Below are positions 8,100 through 16,574 of a stretch of DNA of 35,488 bases, piece by piece. This stretch comes from an uncultured bacterium. GTDB lineage: Bacteria > Actinomycetota > Actinomycetes > S36-B12. The notes beneath the pieces are model-generated. The model had not been told where the DNA came from. It saw only the letters and a list, made by a program, of their open reading frames with translations, and ran no database searches. Each line of letters begins with the position of its first letter. The first letter of the stretch is position 1. The position numbers were made by a program, and so were the translations under genes. Where the stretch lies: contig CAIVWG010000117.1 of the NCBI GenBank assembly GCA_903909555.1, positions 1 to 35,488 of the forward strand. The letters run 5' to 3'.

Positions 8100-9290
8100 T
8101 CACGGCGTGATGCCGTACTCCTCGCACTTCTTCTTCAGTTCATCGGTGGTGCACACGCGGTCGTACGTGGTGAAGCCGTCAGCGATGACGTCCTTCACGT
8201 TCTCCGGGAAGATGGCCACCGGCTCGAGGAGAACGGCCTTGACCGTCCCGCCCGTCTCGGTGTCCGTCACGGAGCCCGCCGCGAGCGCCTCGGCCGCAGC
8301 GGTGTCGCCGTTCGCCAGGGCGATGGCCAGGGCGGCCGCGGCGTCAGCCTCGGCCTTGATGGCCTTGTAGACGGTCATGCACTGGGTGCCCAGCAGCACG
8401 CGCTGCAGGCCCTCATCCGTCGCGTCCTGGCCGGTGACGGGGATCTGGCCGGCCACGCCGTTGCGCTCGAGGACCGCGATGGCCGCGCCACCGAGTCCGT
8501 CATTGGCCGACGCGACGCCGATGATGTCGCCGCCGGTCTCGGTGTAGATCTGCTCGAAGATGGTGCCGGCCTTGGTGTTATCCCAGTCCGGGACGGCCTG
8601 GTCGGCGGCCACGGTGTAGCCGGCGTCCGTGACGACCTTCTCGTAGCCCTCCTTGAAGAGGGTGGCGTTGTTGTCGGTCGGCGAGCCGTTGAGCAGGACG
8701 ACCGGGCCCTTGTCCTGGCCGGAATCCTGCAGGCACTTCACGAGGCCCTCGCCGATCTTGGTGCCCACGGCGACATTGTCGAAGGACACGTAGTAGTTGG
8801 CGTTGCCGCCGAGGGTGAGGCGGTCGTAGTCGACCGTCGGGATGCCCTGGTCGCTGGCCTTCTTGATGACCGCGGCCGCGGAGGGGCTGTCGAGGTTGAC
8901 GAGGAGGAGCGCGCTCACGCCCTCGCTGATCATCTGATCGGCGATCGTGGCGAACTTCGCCTTGTCGCCGTTGGCGTTCTGGATGTCGTACTCCACGCCG
9001 GCAGCCTGGAAGGCCTGCTCGAGGAAGGGACGATCCGCGGTCTCCCAGCGAGCCGAGGAGGCTGCGTCGGGGAGGATGACGCCGATCTTGGGAACGGCGG
9101 CGGGCTCGGTCTCCGCCGGCGCGCTCGTCTCGGCAGGAGCGCTGCTCTCAGCAGGCGCGCTGCTCTCAGCAGGAGCGCTGCTCTCGGCAGGAGCGCTCGA
9201 GGAGCTGCTGCCGGTGCTGCCGCCACAGGCGGCAAGGAGGAGCCCGGCGGCGGCAAGGCCGGCGAAAGCTCCGAAGGTGCGCTTGGACAT
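8100..9290 (-). CDS. xylF: Xylose-binding lipoprotein of ABC transporter, 396 aa
   Basis: Periplasm-equivalent, membrane-anchored sugar-binding protein of the Peripla_BP_4/ribose-xylose class. The N-terminus is a lipoprotein signal with lipobox LLAAC (Cys22). A Ser/Ala/Pro/Glu linker of five six-residue repeats (SSAPAE type, about residues 31-60) precedes the mature domain, which starts near VPKIGVILPD. Xylose-binding features include DNNATLFKEGYE, VASANDGLGGAAI and PVTGQDATDEGLQ. Ribosome site AAAGGA lies close to the ATG. Its neighbours, xylose isomerase upstream and ATPase/permease downstream, make xylose the best-supported ligand. Confidence 0.93.
   Translation of the reverse strand: MSKRTFGAFAGLAAAGLLLAACGGSTGSSSSSAPAESSAPAESSAPAESSAPAETSAPAETEPAAVPKIGVILPDAASSARWETADRPFLEQAFQAAGVEYDIQNANGDKAKFATIADQMISEGVSALLLVNLDSPSAAAVIKKASDQGIPTVDYDRLTLGGNANYYVSFDNVAVGTKIGEGLVKCLQDSGQDKGPVVLLNGSPTDNNATLFKEGYEKVVTDAGYTVAADQAVPDWDNTKAGTIFEQIYTETGGDIIGVASANDGLGGAAIAVLERNGVAGQIPVTGQDATDEGLQRVLLGTQCMTVYKAIKAEADAAAALAIALANGDTAAAEALAAGSVTDTETGGTVKAVLLEPVAIFPENVKDVIADGFTTYDRVCTTDELKKKCEEYGITP
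9111..9200. repeat. Five tandem 18-bp repeats encoding the xylF linker
   Basis: Units begin at 9111, 9129, 9147, 9165 and 9183. They are 18 bp long with only a few substitutions each. They encode the Ser-Ala-Pro-Glu linker between lipobox and sugar-binding domain of the binding protein. The repeats are in frame, so copy-number change would alter only linker length. Confidence 0.9.
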
Positions 9291-9463
9291 CTGGGTCCTT
9301 TCTCAGCAGGGCATCCCTGCGTGTCGTGGTCGGTGCGTGATGAGGCGCACCGTTCTTCCCTGTCGTGCTGCTGTGCCTACTTGTCGTGCTTGCTCTCAGA
9401 GGTGTTCGTCGTGCGGTGCTGCCGTGCGTTGGTGCGGTGCTGCTGCGGTGTCGCGCGTCCTGG
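9291..9463. promoter_or_regulatory. Repeat-rich xylA-xylF spacer, candidate regulatory region
   Basis: This 173-bp gap holds no gene. On the plus strand TGTCGTGCT occurs at 9361-9369 and 9382-9390, 21 bp apart. GTGCGGTGCTGC occurs at 9411-9422 and 9432-9443, also 21 bp apart. A related TGTCGTGGT is at 9322-9330. A perfect inverted repeat (GCAGGG, 3 bases, CCCTGC; 9306-9320) lies just upstream of the xylF ribosome site. The two-turn periodicity fits stacked protein-binding sites, but an mRNA role or simple GC-rich repetition cannot be excluded. Confidence 0.45.
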
Positions 9464-10624
9464 TCAGGCGCCCAGGATCGTGTCGATCACCAACTGGTCC
9501 AGTTGCTCGTTGCGGTATCCGCGACTGGCCAGGGCTTCGGGGTCGAACTTCTCGGCGAGGAGTTCGTCGGCGGCGGCCCGCGAATACGGTCCGACCGAGG
9601 GGATGGCGAGCTCGGGAACGCTGGCGGCGGCCATGGCCTCCGCCACGCGGGGGTCGGCGTCGAACTGGCGAGCCTTCTCGCGCAGGATGAGGTACGTCCG
9701 CATGCATCCGCGGGCGAAGTCCCAGATCCCGTCGCCCCACTCGTTGCGGTAGGGGCGGGCGTCGAAGTGCTTGGCCCCGGAGTACCCGCTGTTCTCGAGG
9801 AGGCGGACCACGAAGAAGTCGTCCTTGATGCCCTCTGAGCCGAACCGCAGGTCCTGGTCGTATCGGCCGATCTTCTGGTCATTGAGGTCGATATGGAAGA
9901 GCTTGCCCTGCCACAGCGTCTGGGCCACGCCCTGGTAGAAGCTGAGACCGGCCATCGTCTCGTGGGCCACTTCGGGATTGAGGCCCACCATGTCGGCGTG
10001 CTCGAGGGTCTCGATGAAGGCCAGGGCGTGGCCGACGGTGGGCAGGAAGGTGTCGCCCCGCGGCTCGTTGGGCTTGGGCTCGATCGCGAAGCGGATGTCG
10101 TATCCCTGCTCGACGACGTACGAGGCCAGGAAGTCCAGCGCCTCGCGATAGCGGTCGAGAGCGTCGGCGGGAGTCTTGGACGCGGCTGACTCGACACCCT
10201 CGCGCCCGCCCCAGAACACGTAGATCGGCGCTCCGAGCTCCGCGGCCACATCGAGGTTGCGCATCGACTTCGCAATGGCAAAGCGGCGGACGTCGCGGTC
10301 GTTGGACGTGAACGCACCGTCCTTGAACATCGGATGCCAGAACAGGTTCGTCGTGGCCATCGAGCACACGATTCCGGACTGGGCCAGTGCCTTCTTGAAG
10401 TCATCGAGCTGACGGCGCCTCTCGGACTCGTCAGCACCGAACGTCATGAGGTCGTCATCGTGGAAGCTCACGCCCCACGCGCCAATGTCGGCGAGGCCCC
10501 GGACGAAGTCCCCTGGCGGCAGCGGCGGTCGCGTCGCCTCGCCGAAGGGGTCACGCCCCGGGTGCCCGATGGTCCACAGGCCGAAGGCGAAGCGGTCCTC
10601 GGGCGTGGGGGTGTAGTCCGCCAT
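9464..10624 (-). CDS. xylA: Xylose isomerase, 386 aa
   Basis: Cytoplasmic D-xylose isomerase making D-xylulose. Length matches the short actinobacterial (Streptomyces-type) class I enzymes of about 385-394 residues. Visible motifs are VFWGGREG (about 137, metal/substrate region), FAIEPKPNEPRGD (about 176, with the metal-binding Glu and catalytic Lys), GLNPEVAHE, HIDLNDQKIGRYDQD and the C-terminal AKHFDARPYRNE. A GAGGGGGACGG ribosome site precedes the ATG. The xylulokinase gene is 143 bp upstream in transcription order, and a candidate promoter lies between them. Confidence 0.97.
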   Translation of the reverse strand: MADYTPTPEDRFAFGLWTIGHPGRDPFGEATRPPLPPGDFVRGLADIGAWGVSFHDDDLMTFGADESERRRQLDDFKKALAQSGIVCSMATTNLFWHPMFKDGAFTSNDRDVRRFAIAKSMRNLDVAAELGAPIYVFWGGREGVESAASKTPADALDRYREALDFLASYVVEQGYDIRFAIEPKPNEPRGDTFLPTVGHALAFIETLEHADMVGLNPEVAHETMAGLSFYQGVAQTLWQGKLFHIDLNDQKIGRYDQDLRFGSEGIKDDFFVVRLLENSGYSGAKHFDARPYRNEWGDGIWDFARGCMRTYLILREKARQFDADPRVAEAMAAASVPELAIPSVGPYSRAAADELLAEKFDPEALASRGYRNEQLDQLVIDTILGA

Positions 10625-10643
10625 CCGTCCCCCTCGTCGACGT

Positions 10644-10659
10644 CGGGGCAGGAGCCCCG
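10644..10659 (-). other. Short hairpin in the xylA 5' leader
   Basis: CGGGGC at 10644-10649 pairs perfectly with GCCCCG at 10654-10659 around a four-base loop, about 20 bases before the xylA start codon. It may affect translation or mRNA stability. A six-base stem is common in DNA this GC-rich, so the evidence is modest. Confidence 0.35.
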
Positions 10660-10681
10660 GCCAGAGATTGTTGTCGGCCCG

Positions 10682-10710
10682 AACATATGGCCGGTCCCCG
10701 GGGCCCGCAA
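10682..10710 (-). promoter_or_regulatory. Candidate promoter of xylA
   Basis: On the minus strand TTGCGG (10710-10705) is followed by exactly 17 bases and then TATGTT (10687-10682). The -10 fits TANNNT and the -35 keeps the TTG. Predicted transcription would start near 10675, giving a leader of about 50 bases with a hairpin. This would let xylA and the downstream transporter and repressor genes be transcribed apart from xylB. It was found by eye only. Confidence 0.45.
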
Positions 10711-10767
10711 CCCCTGAGCGTCACCCTCGCGCTGCGAATCGGTAACGAAAAGGTCACGCGGCGGACA

Positions 10768-12162
10768 TCAGGGGGTCGGGGAGGCGCCGTGCACGGTCGC
10801 GAAGGCACGCGCGTAGCCCTCGCGCACCGCGGGTGCCGGCGTTGGCTCGAGGACGGTCAGGCCCGCGGACGCCCATTCCGGGGGCTCCTTCGTCGCCGCC
10901 AGGGCCCAGGCCGCCTGCCGCGCGGCGCCGTCGGCGACGTACTCCCCCGGCGGTGGGATGGCGACGGGTACGTCGAAGACCGTGGTGGCGATCTGCTGCA
11001 CGGCCGGGCTGGCCGCCGCGCCCCCCACGATGAGGATGCGGCGGGGTTGGACGCCCTGGGCGCGCAGGGCGTCGACCGCGTCGGCCATCCCGCACAGCAT
11101 GCCCTCCACGCTGGCGCGAGCGATGTTCGGCGGCGTCATGGCGTCGCGGGTGAGCCCGATGAGGCTCCCGGTTGCACTGGGCAGGTTGGGGGTGCGCTCG
11201 CCATCAAGGTAGGGAAGGAGGGTGACGCCGCCGCTTCCCGGCGCGGCCTGCAGGGCGAGGTCGGACAGCCGATCGAGGTCCACGCCCAGCAACTGAGCGG
11301 TCGCCGTCATGACGCGAGCGGCGTTCAGGGTGCACACCAGGGGCAGGAAGCGACCCGTGGCATCGGCGAACCCCGCGACCTGCCCCGACGGATCCGCCGT
11401 GGGCCGGTCCGAGACGGCGAACGCCGTCCCCGAGGTGCCCAGTGACACGACGACGTCGCCGGGCAGCGCCCCGACGCCCAGGGCGGCGCCCATGTTGTCC
11501 CCGGTCCCGGGGGCCAGCGCGATCCCGGCGTAGGTCTCGCCGACGACCTCCTGGGGCCGGGCCACGCGGGGCACGTCGGGCGCATGGCCCAGCGCGAGCT
11601 CGAGCAACTCCGGGACGTACTCCCCGCGCGCTGGCGACCAGTAGCCCGTCCCCGACGCATCGCCCCGATCGGTCGTGGCCTCTCCGGGCGCCCCCGCCAG
11701 CCGCCACGTCAGCCAGTCGTGAGGCAGCATCACCCGGCGCACCCGGCGCGCACGATCCGGCTCCGCGCGGGCCAGCCACCTCAGTTTCGTGACGGTGAAG
11801 GAGGCCACGGGAACACTGCCCACCGTGTCGGCCCAGCGGACGGGGCCACCGCCTTCCACGACGAGGTCGGCGGCATCCTGCGCGGAGCGGGTGTCGTTCC
11901 ACAGCAGCGCGGGACGGATGACGTGGTCAGCCTCATCGAGCACGACCATGCCGTGCTGCTGGGCCGCGACGGCGAGTGCGGAGACGTCCTGCAAGGCGGG
12001 CCCGAGCACCTCCTCGAGCGCGCTCCACCACGCATCCGGGTGCACCTCGGTGCCCTCGGGATGCCCGGCGCGGAACTCCCGCACCAGAGCACCGGTGTCA
12101 GCGTCGCGCACGACGACCTTGACCGACTGGGTGGAGGAGTCGACCCCCGCAACGAGCGGCAT
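10768..12162 (-). CDS. xylB: Xylulokinase, FGGY family, 464 aa
   Basis: Cytoplasmic kinase converting D-xylulose to xylulose 5-phosphate for the pentose phosphate pathway. The FGGY N-terminal phosphate loop ([14 protein letters not shown]) and the substrate motif [12 protein letters not shown] with LLWNDTRS are present. So is the second-domain ATP site [11 protein letters not shown]...[12 protein letters not shown], and a C-terminal [16 protein letters not shown]. Length is slightly under the E. coli enzyme (484). It lies upstream of xylA in the same direction. Its ATG is 50 bp beyond the stop of the ion channel gene, so read-through from there is possible. Confidence 0.95.
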   Translation of the reverse strand: MPLVAGVDSSTQSVKVVVRDADTGALVREFRAGHPEGTEVHPDAWWSALEEVLGPALQDVSALAVAAQQHGMVVLDEADHVIRPALLWNDTRSAQDAADLVVEGGGPVRWADTVGSVPVASFTVTKLRWLARAEPDRARRVRRVMLPHDWLTWRLAGAPGEATTDRGDASGTGYWSPARGEYVPELLELALGHAPDVPRVARPQEVVGETYAGIALAPGTGDNMGAALGVGALPGDVVVSLGTSGTAFAVSDRPTADPSGQVAGFADATGRFLPLVCTLNAARVMTATAQLLGVDLDRLSDLALQAAPGSGGVTLLPYLDGERTPNLPSATGSLIGLTRDAMTPPNIARASVEGMLCGMADAVDALRAQGVQPRRILIVGGAAASPAVQQIATTVFDVPVAIPPPGEYVADGAARQAAWALAATKEPPEWASAGLTVLEPTPAPAVREGYARAFATVHGASPTP

Positions 12163-12212
12163 GGCCGGACGCTACCGGACGGCGCGGGACTGCGCAGGGG
12201 TGCCGAACTGCC

Positions 12213-13064
12213 TCAGGTCTTGCGGTCGTCCGCGGCCTTGATGTCGGCCTCGAGCGCGTCCAGGGAGTCCCGCAGAGCCTGGATATGGCGCAACGCCACG
12301 GCGGTATCGCCCGCCCGCCCCTCAAGTTCCTGGCGGGCCTCCCGCTCCCGGGCCTCCTCCATGGAGCTGATGATGATGCCGATGAGCAGGTTGAAGATGA
12401 CGAAGGCCGCGATGAGCACGTAGCTCACGAAGAACACGGTGGCCCACGGCGAGACCGCCGAGGCCTCCTCGAGGTACGTCGGGAAGTTCTCCAGGGTGAG
12501 GAGCACGAAGAGGGTGAGCATCGATCGCGTGACGGTCCCCCAGGACTGCGGGAGCGCCTCGCCGAAGAGGCTCCACCCCAGCATCCCGTAGACGAAGACG
12601 AGGAGGAACGTGAGGACGACGATGCTCCCCAGGGGCGGGATGGAACGGACGACGCTGTAGATGAGGACGCGGGCATCGGGCAGGAATCGGATGAGCCGCA
12701 CGATGCGGCCCAGCCGCAGAAGCCGCAGGATCTGGGCGTTGTCGCGCAGCCCCGGGATCAGCGCTCCGCCGATGATGACGAAGTCGAAGATGTTCCAGCC
12801 GTTCTTGAAGAAGTCCCACGGGCGCCGCCCGTAGGACGCGATCCGCAGGATGAGCTCGACGACGAAGATGCCGTACAGGACGCTGTTGATGGTCACGAGC
12901 AGGTCGCCGTAGGACTCCATGACGGCCGGGAACGTCTCCAGGCCCAGGACGATCGCGTTCACGACGATCACGCCCGCGATGACGAGGTTGAAGGGCTCGG
13001 AGTCGACAAGGCGGGCCAGGCGACCCGTCCTGCCCTGATCCCGCGGGGACTCCTCCACGCTCAC
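12213..13064 (-). CDS. One-domain voltage-gated cation channel (bacterial NaV/NaChBac-like), 283 aa
   Basis: Six-helix ion transport protein acting as a tetramer in the membrane. The S4 sensor shows regularly spaced arginines (R114, R117, R120, R123, R126). The pore has the filter TLENFP (residues 190-195), where NaChBac has TLESW; the EEEE-ring Glu192 is kept but Trp is Phe. S6 ends in NLLIGIIISSMEEA and is followed by a charged helix (about 235-275) that could form the usual C-terminal coiled coil. The start is GTG with ribosome-like AGAGCG upstream. It follows the protease gene by 20 bp. Sodium versus calcium preference cannot be read reliably. Confidence 0.9.
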   Translation of the reverse strand: MSVEESPRDQGRTGRLARLVDSEPFNLVIAGVIVVNAIVLGLETFPAVMESYGDLLVTINSVLYGIFVVELILRIASYGRRPWDFFKNGWNIFDFVIIGGALIPGLRDNAQILRLLRLGRIVRLIRFLPDARVLIYSVVRSIPPLGSIVVLTFLLVFVYGMLGWSLFGEALPQSWGTVTRSMLTLFVLLTLENFPTYLEEASAVSPWATVFFVSYVLIAAFVIFNLLIGIIISSMEEAREREARQELEGRAGDTAVALRHIQALRDSLDALEADIKAADDRKT

Positions 13065-13084
13065 GCTCTCGATGGTAGGGGGCG

Positions 13085-15067
13085 TCAGCCGAAGGAGCCG
13101 TCGTTCTCCGTCACGATGGTGAGCCGGAACGGCCCTCCTCGCTCGAAGGCGGGGATGGTGACGACGGCCGGCGTGATATCGGCACCGGGGGCCCTGTCGA
13201 CAGGGAGGAACGCGATTCCCTGGGTGTTGAACCGGGCGACGAGGTCACGACCGCCCACGCGCACGCGCGCGACCACGCCCTCGCAGCGAGGCGCACCCGC
13301 CCGGACGGGGCAGCCTTCCATGGCGGGCATGTTGAGCATGAGCGCGAGCGTTCCGGTGCGCCGACCCGTGGGCGTGAGCGTCACGGCGACGGGGTACTTG
13401 GGGCTGACGTCCGCCGACAAGCAGGCGACATTGCTGCCGAGACAGGCGCTCGCGACCGCCCAGGACCCCGCGGCGTACTGGCGCAGACCCGACCTGACCT
13501 CCGGGCTGGGACCCGGCGCCGCGACGTCGACGGTACGGCTGCCCGAGATGCGGCCCCGCGGGTCGATCGTGACCCGGCGGAAGGCATCGAAGCCCTGCGG
13601 GGCAGACGCCATCACGTCCACCGTGAGCACGGTGCCGGCCGGAACCGGCTCGGCCAGGGTCCAGAACACTCGCAGGCGATTCCCCTCAACCCACCGCGCG
13701 CGGAGGTCGGCGATCCCCGACTGCCCGCCGACGAAGGACACGGGCCAGTACGGGGTGGTGTAGCTCCCCTCCGAGGTGTGCACGGTGAGCGCGTACCACG
13801 CGGCAGCCGGTTCGACCTCCATGAGGTTGCGGACCTCTCGAGCATCGACCGTCCACGAGTCGTCGCTGCCGTAGCCCAGGGCGGTGATGGTGTAGCCCTC
13901 GATCTCCCCGCCTGCGCCTCCCGGCGACCACTGAGCGGCGACGTACACGTCGGTCTCGAGGTCCATGGGTTGGAAGGAGAGGTACGACGGGAACGCCGTT
14001 GGAGTCGGCGCCGGCAGCGCGTCCTCGCCCACCGCCGCGGCGGGATTGACGGCGCCGTAGCCGTAGTCGGGGTCGTATCCCTTCGCGCCACGGTCCTGGG
14101 CCGTGCTCGTGAGGCGCTGGCGCACCTCAACCGGGGTCATATCGGGGAAGGCCTCGAGGACGAGCGCCGCCACTCCGGCGACGAAGGGCGCGGCCATCGA
14201 CGTGCCGCTCAGGGGGATGAGCGGGCGGGGCTCCACGGCGAACGACGTGCCTTGGAGCGCCGCGCGTGCCATCGGCCCGAGGATGTCGGTGCCCGGGGCG
14301 GATACCGAGACGAAGCCCTCGAAGGACGAGAAGTAGGCCAGATTGAGGTCGGGGTCGAGGGCCGTCACCGTGATCGCGGTCGCGCATCCTGCCGGCAGCA
14401 TGGCGGGATTGCCGTCCACGCCGGAGTTCCCGGCAGCGATGACGACAACGCTGCCCTTCGCGGTCGCATTGCCGACCGCCGCGCACAGTTCCTCCTGCAA
14501 CTCGGGCGGCAGAAGAATCTCCGGCTGGCCCAGGGACAGGTTGATGACATCGGCACGTCCGGCCACGTGATCGAGGCCGGCGATCACCGACGGCCACAGG
14601 TCAGGGTCGGACTTCTCCCACGCCACCGCGCCCAGGATGAGGCTGGCCTCGGGCGCGACCCCCGTCATGCCCACCCCATCGGACACCCCCGCGGCGATGC
14701 CCGCCACGTGGGTGCCGTGCGTCTCCGTGGAGTTCATGTCCTCCGGAGCAACCTCCTTGACCGTGGTCCCTTCGACGACGAAGGACTCCACGACGTTCGG
14801 GGCGATCTCCGGATGAGCTCCGTCGTAGTCGGAGTCGAGGATGGCGATGGTGACCCCGTCACCGGTGTGACCGGCGGCGTGCACGGCCTCAAGGGAGGTC
14901 GCCACGAGGTTCCACTGCGAGTCGGTGTAGTCCCCGACGAGGACCGGCGCAGGGGCAGGGTCCGCCGACGGGACGGTCACGGCCGCCGCCGGCGGTGGCA
15001 TGACAGCGGCGCCGACGAGCAGGGCGAGGCCGAGGACGAGTGCGGAGCGGGGGCTCACCGGGCGCAT
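13085..15067 (-). CDS. Secreted subtilisin-like serine protease (S8) with C-terminal beta domains, 660 aa
   Basis: Exported S8 peptidase. The signal peptide is residues 1-29 (ending PPPAAA). The catalytic domain spans about 65-370, with Asp78 (IAILDSD), His117 (THGTHVAG), oxyanion Asn214 (AAGNSG) and Ser290 (SGTSMAAP), so the triad is complete. About 290 C-terminal residues look like Fn3-type or other beta modules with two cysteine pairs; no transmembrane anchor or sorting signal is visible. The open frame extends upstream, but the ATG at 15067 begins the signal peptide. It lies between the channel gene and the DinB-like gene, on the same strand. Confidence 0.93.
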   Translation of the reverse strand: MRPVSPRSALVLGLALLVGAAVMPPPAAAVTVPSADPAPAPVLVGDYTDSQWNLVATSLEAVHAAGHTGDGVTIAILDSDYDGAHPEIAPNVVESFVVEGTTVKEVAPEDMNSTETHGTHVAGIAAGVSDGVGMTGVAPEASLILGAVAWEKSDPDLWPSVIAGLDHVAGRADVINLSLGQPEILLPPELQEELCAAVGNATAKGSVVVIAAGNSGVDGNPAMLPAGCATAITVTALDPDLNLAYFSSFEGFVSVSAPGTDILGPMARAALQGTSFAVEPRPLIPLSGTSMAAPFVAGVAALVLEAFPDMTPVEVRQRLTSTAQDRGAKGYDPDYGYGAVNPAAAVGEDALPAPTPTAFPSYLSFQPMDLETDVYVAAQWSPGGAGGEIEGYTITALGYGSDDSWTVDAREVRNLMEVEPAAAWYALTVHTSEGSYTTPYWPVSFVGGQSGIADLRARWVEGNRLRVFWTLAEPVPAGTVLTVDVMASAPQGFDAFRRVTIDPRGRISGSRTVDVAAPGPSPEVRSGLRQYAAGSWAVASACLGSNVACLSADVSPKYPVAVTLTPTGRRTGTLALMLNMPAMEGCPVRAGAPRCEGVVARVRVGGRDLVARFNTQGIAFLPVDRAPGADITPAVVTIPAFERGGPFRLTIVTENDGSFG

Positions 15068-15131
15068 GGGGCCTGCTTTCGACGGGGGGCGATACCTCAC
15101 CCTAGGGGGCGGAGGTGCATCTGCGGGCCGA

Positions 15132-15785
15132 TTAGACACCCAGGCGCGCAGACGCGAACCGCGCGACGGCCTCCTCGTCACCGGAGATGTCGAGGACGAC
15201 CGCGTGACGGCCGAAGAGCCGCAGCAGCAATTCCAGGGGGGCGCCGGTCAGGGTCACGCTCGGGGAGCCCGCCTTCGCGACATGCCGCTGCCCCGTGTCG
15301 CTTCTCACCAGGACGAGCCCAACCGGCACCTTGCGCGCCAGCAGCCGGGTCGCCTTGGTGAGCCGAGCCCACAGCAGGTCCTGCTCCTCCGGCGGGAGTT
15401 CCCGCGGCTGCCATGACGGCGAGCCATCGGGCAGAGGGGGTGTCGCACGTCGCACGTCCTCGTGGTGAACGGCGAACTCGAAGAGGTTGGCGAGGCCGTC
15501 TGCCCAGCGCATCGGGGAGTACAGCGGAGGACCGGTGCGCACCGTGGCCACCAGGTCGGGCCACGGGCGCTCGGCGTAGGACTGCTGGACGGAGGCGGCG
15601 TAGCCCGCGAGGGGTCCGCCCAGGATCCCGCCGGCAGCGTCGGGACGGCCCTCCCGCACCGCCAGATGGGCGGCGAGGTCGCGGGTCGTCCAGCCCTCGC
15701 ACAGTGTGGGCGCGTCGGGCCCGACCTCGAGGAAGAGATCGCAGAGCTCGGTGCGCTCGGCGCGTGCCACGTCGGAGGCCTTCAC
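15132..15785 (-). CDS. TIGR03085-type maleylpyruvate isomerase/DinB-like protein, about 217 aa
   Basis: Member of the mycothiol-dependent maleylpyruvate isomerase N-terminal/DinB superfamily, close to the TIGR03085 group. The typical block CEGWTTRDLAAHLAVREGRPDAA contains the metal-binding His, and FEFAVHHEDVRRA contributes the next His pair. The catalytic partner and reaction of the TIGR03085 group are not known. I prefer the GTG at 15785, just before the conserved N-terminus and after GGGGGC; an ATG at 15821 would add 12 residues. It is cytoplasmic by sequence. It suggests a mycothiol-producing actinomycete. Confidence 0.82.
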   Translation of the reverse strand: MKASDVARAERTELCDLFLEVGPDAPTLCEGWTTRDLAAHLAVREGRPDAAGGILGGPLAGYAASVQQSYAERPWPDLVATVRTGPPLYSPMRWADGLANLFEFAVHHEDVRRATPPLPDGSPSWQPRELPPEEQDLLWARLTKATRLLARKVPVGLVLVRSDTGQRHVAKAGSPSVTLTGAPLELLLRLFGRHAVVLDISGDEEAVARFASARLGV

Positions 15786-15875
15786 GCCCCCGATCGTGGC
15801 ACGCGCCGCCGAGCGCCCCATGCCCGGCCTGTCAGATCACTGAGGCTGCGACTCACCTCTCCTCGGTCATGGCCT

Positions 15876-16562
15876 TCATGCCGGAGTCGCGGTCACGATG
15901 ACGTTGGAGAGGTAGCTCCCGGCGGCGGAGTCGAAATCCCCGCCGCAGGTGATGAGCGTGAGCCGATGAGCGCCGTCGGTGCCGAAGGCCTCGCGCACGA
16001 TGGACGCGAAGTCCTCCTTGAGCACCATCTCGACCTCGCTCACCCGGAAGCGATGCGCGGTGCCGGACTCGTCGACGACACGAAGGCGGTCTCCCGCCTC
16101 CAGGCCCTCGAGGTTGTCGAAGGCACCCGACCCGGCCACCGCCGAGTTGCGATGGCCCACGATGACCGTCGAGCCGGCCAGGGAGTCCAGGGACACGCTG
16201 CCGCGGTACCACCCGACCGTCGTGACGTCGTCCGGGACGACGACTCCGCCCGCCTCATCCAGGCCCACCTCGATGACGGGCGCCTGCACCCCGAGTTCCG
16301 GGAGCGCAATCTGCCGGGGGATGGCCTCGGGCGATCCCGCTGGCTGCGCGACCGCCTGCGGCGCTGCCGCGCCGTTGGCTTGCGGCGCTGTCGCGCCGTT
16401 GGCTGGCTGCGGTGGTCCTCCACCCTCGGTGGCGGGTTCCGAGATCATGGCCGCCGCCGGAGGCGGGCTCCCGGCACCCAGGAAGTGTGCCGGAAGCACC
16501 GCCGCCAACGCCGCGATGATCACGAAGGCCAGTGCCCATCCGAGACGCTTGAGCAACGTCAT
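15876..16562 (-). CDS. Class E/F-like sortase, 228 aa
   Basis: Membrane-anchored transpeptidase that should attach surface proteins to the cell wall. One N-terminal helix (about 8-28) is followed by an Ala/Pro/Gln/Gly linker (about 32-80) with a duplicated NGATAPQA-like unit, and then the sortase barrel. Catalytic His137 (IVGHRNS) and Cys206 (LITCGGDFD) are clear. Where class E/F sortases usually have the catalytic Arg (YRDN-like), this protein reads SYLSN (217-220) with no Arg. It starts 12 bp after the stop of the surface-protein gene, so the two form an operon. Substrate pairing is inferred from that position. Confidence 0.9.
   Translation of the reverse strand: MTLLKRLGWALAFVIIAALAAVLPAHFLGAGSPPPAAAMISEPATEGGGPPQPANGATAPQANGAAAPQAVAQPAGSPEAIPRQIALPELGVQAPVIEVGLDEAGGVVVPDDVTTVGWYRGSVSLDSLAGSTVIVGHRNSAVAGSGAFDNLEGLEAGDRLRVVDESGTAHRFRVSEVEMVLKEDFASIVREAFGTDGAHRLTLITCGGDFDSAAGSYLSNVIVTATPA
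16357..16404. repeat. Tandem 24-bp duplication in the sortase linker
   Basis: Two adjacent 24-bp units (16357-16380 and 16381-16404) differ at one base. They encode the duplicated Asn-Gly-Ala-Ala-Pro-Gln part of the linker between membrane anchor and catalytic domain. Confidence 0.85.
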
Positions 16563-16574
16563 GGCACCTGCCTC

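Noticed and set aside
12163-12212. Separate promoter for xylB
   Set aside because: The 50-bp gap shows no convincing hexamers, so transcription from the channel gene or an unseen promoter is equally possible.
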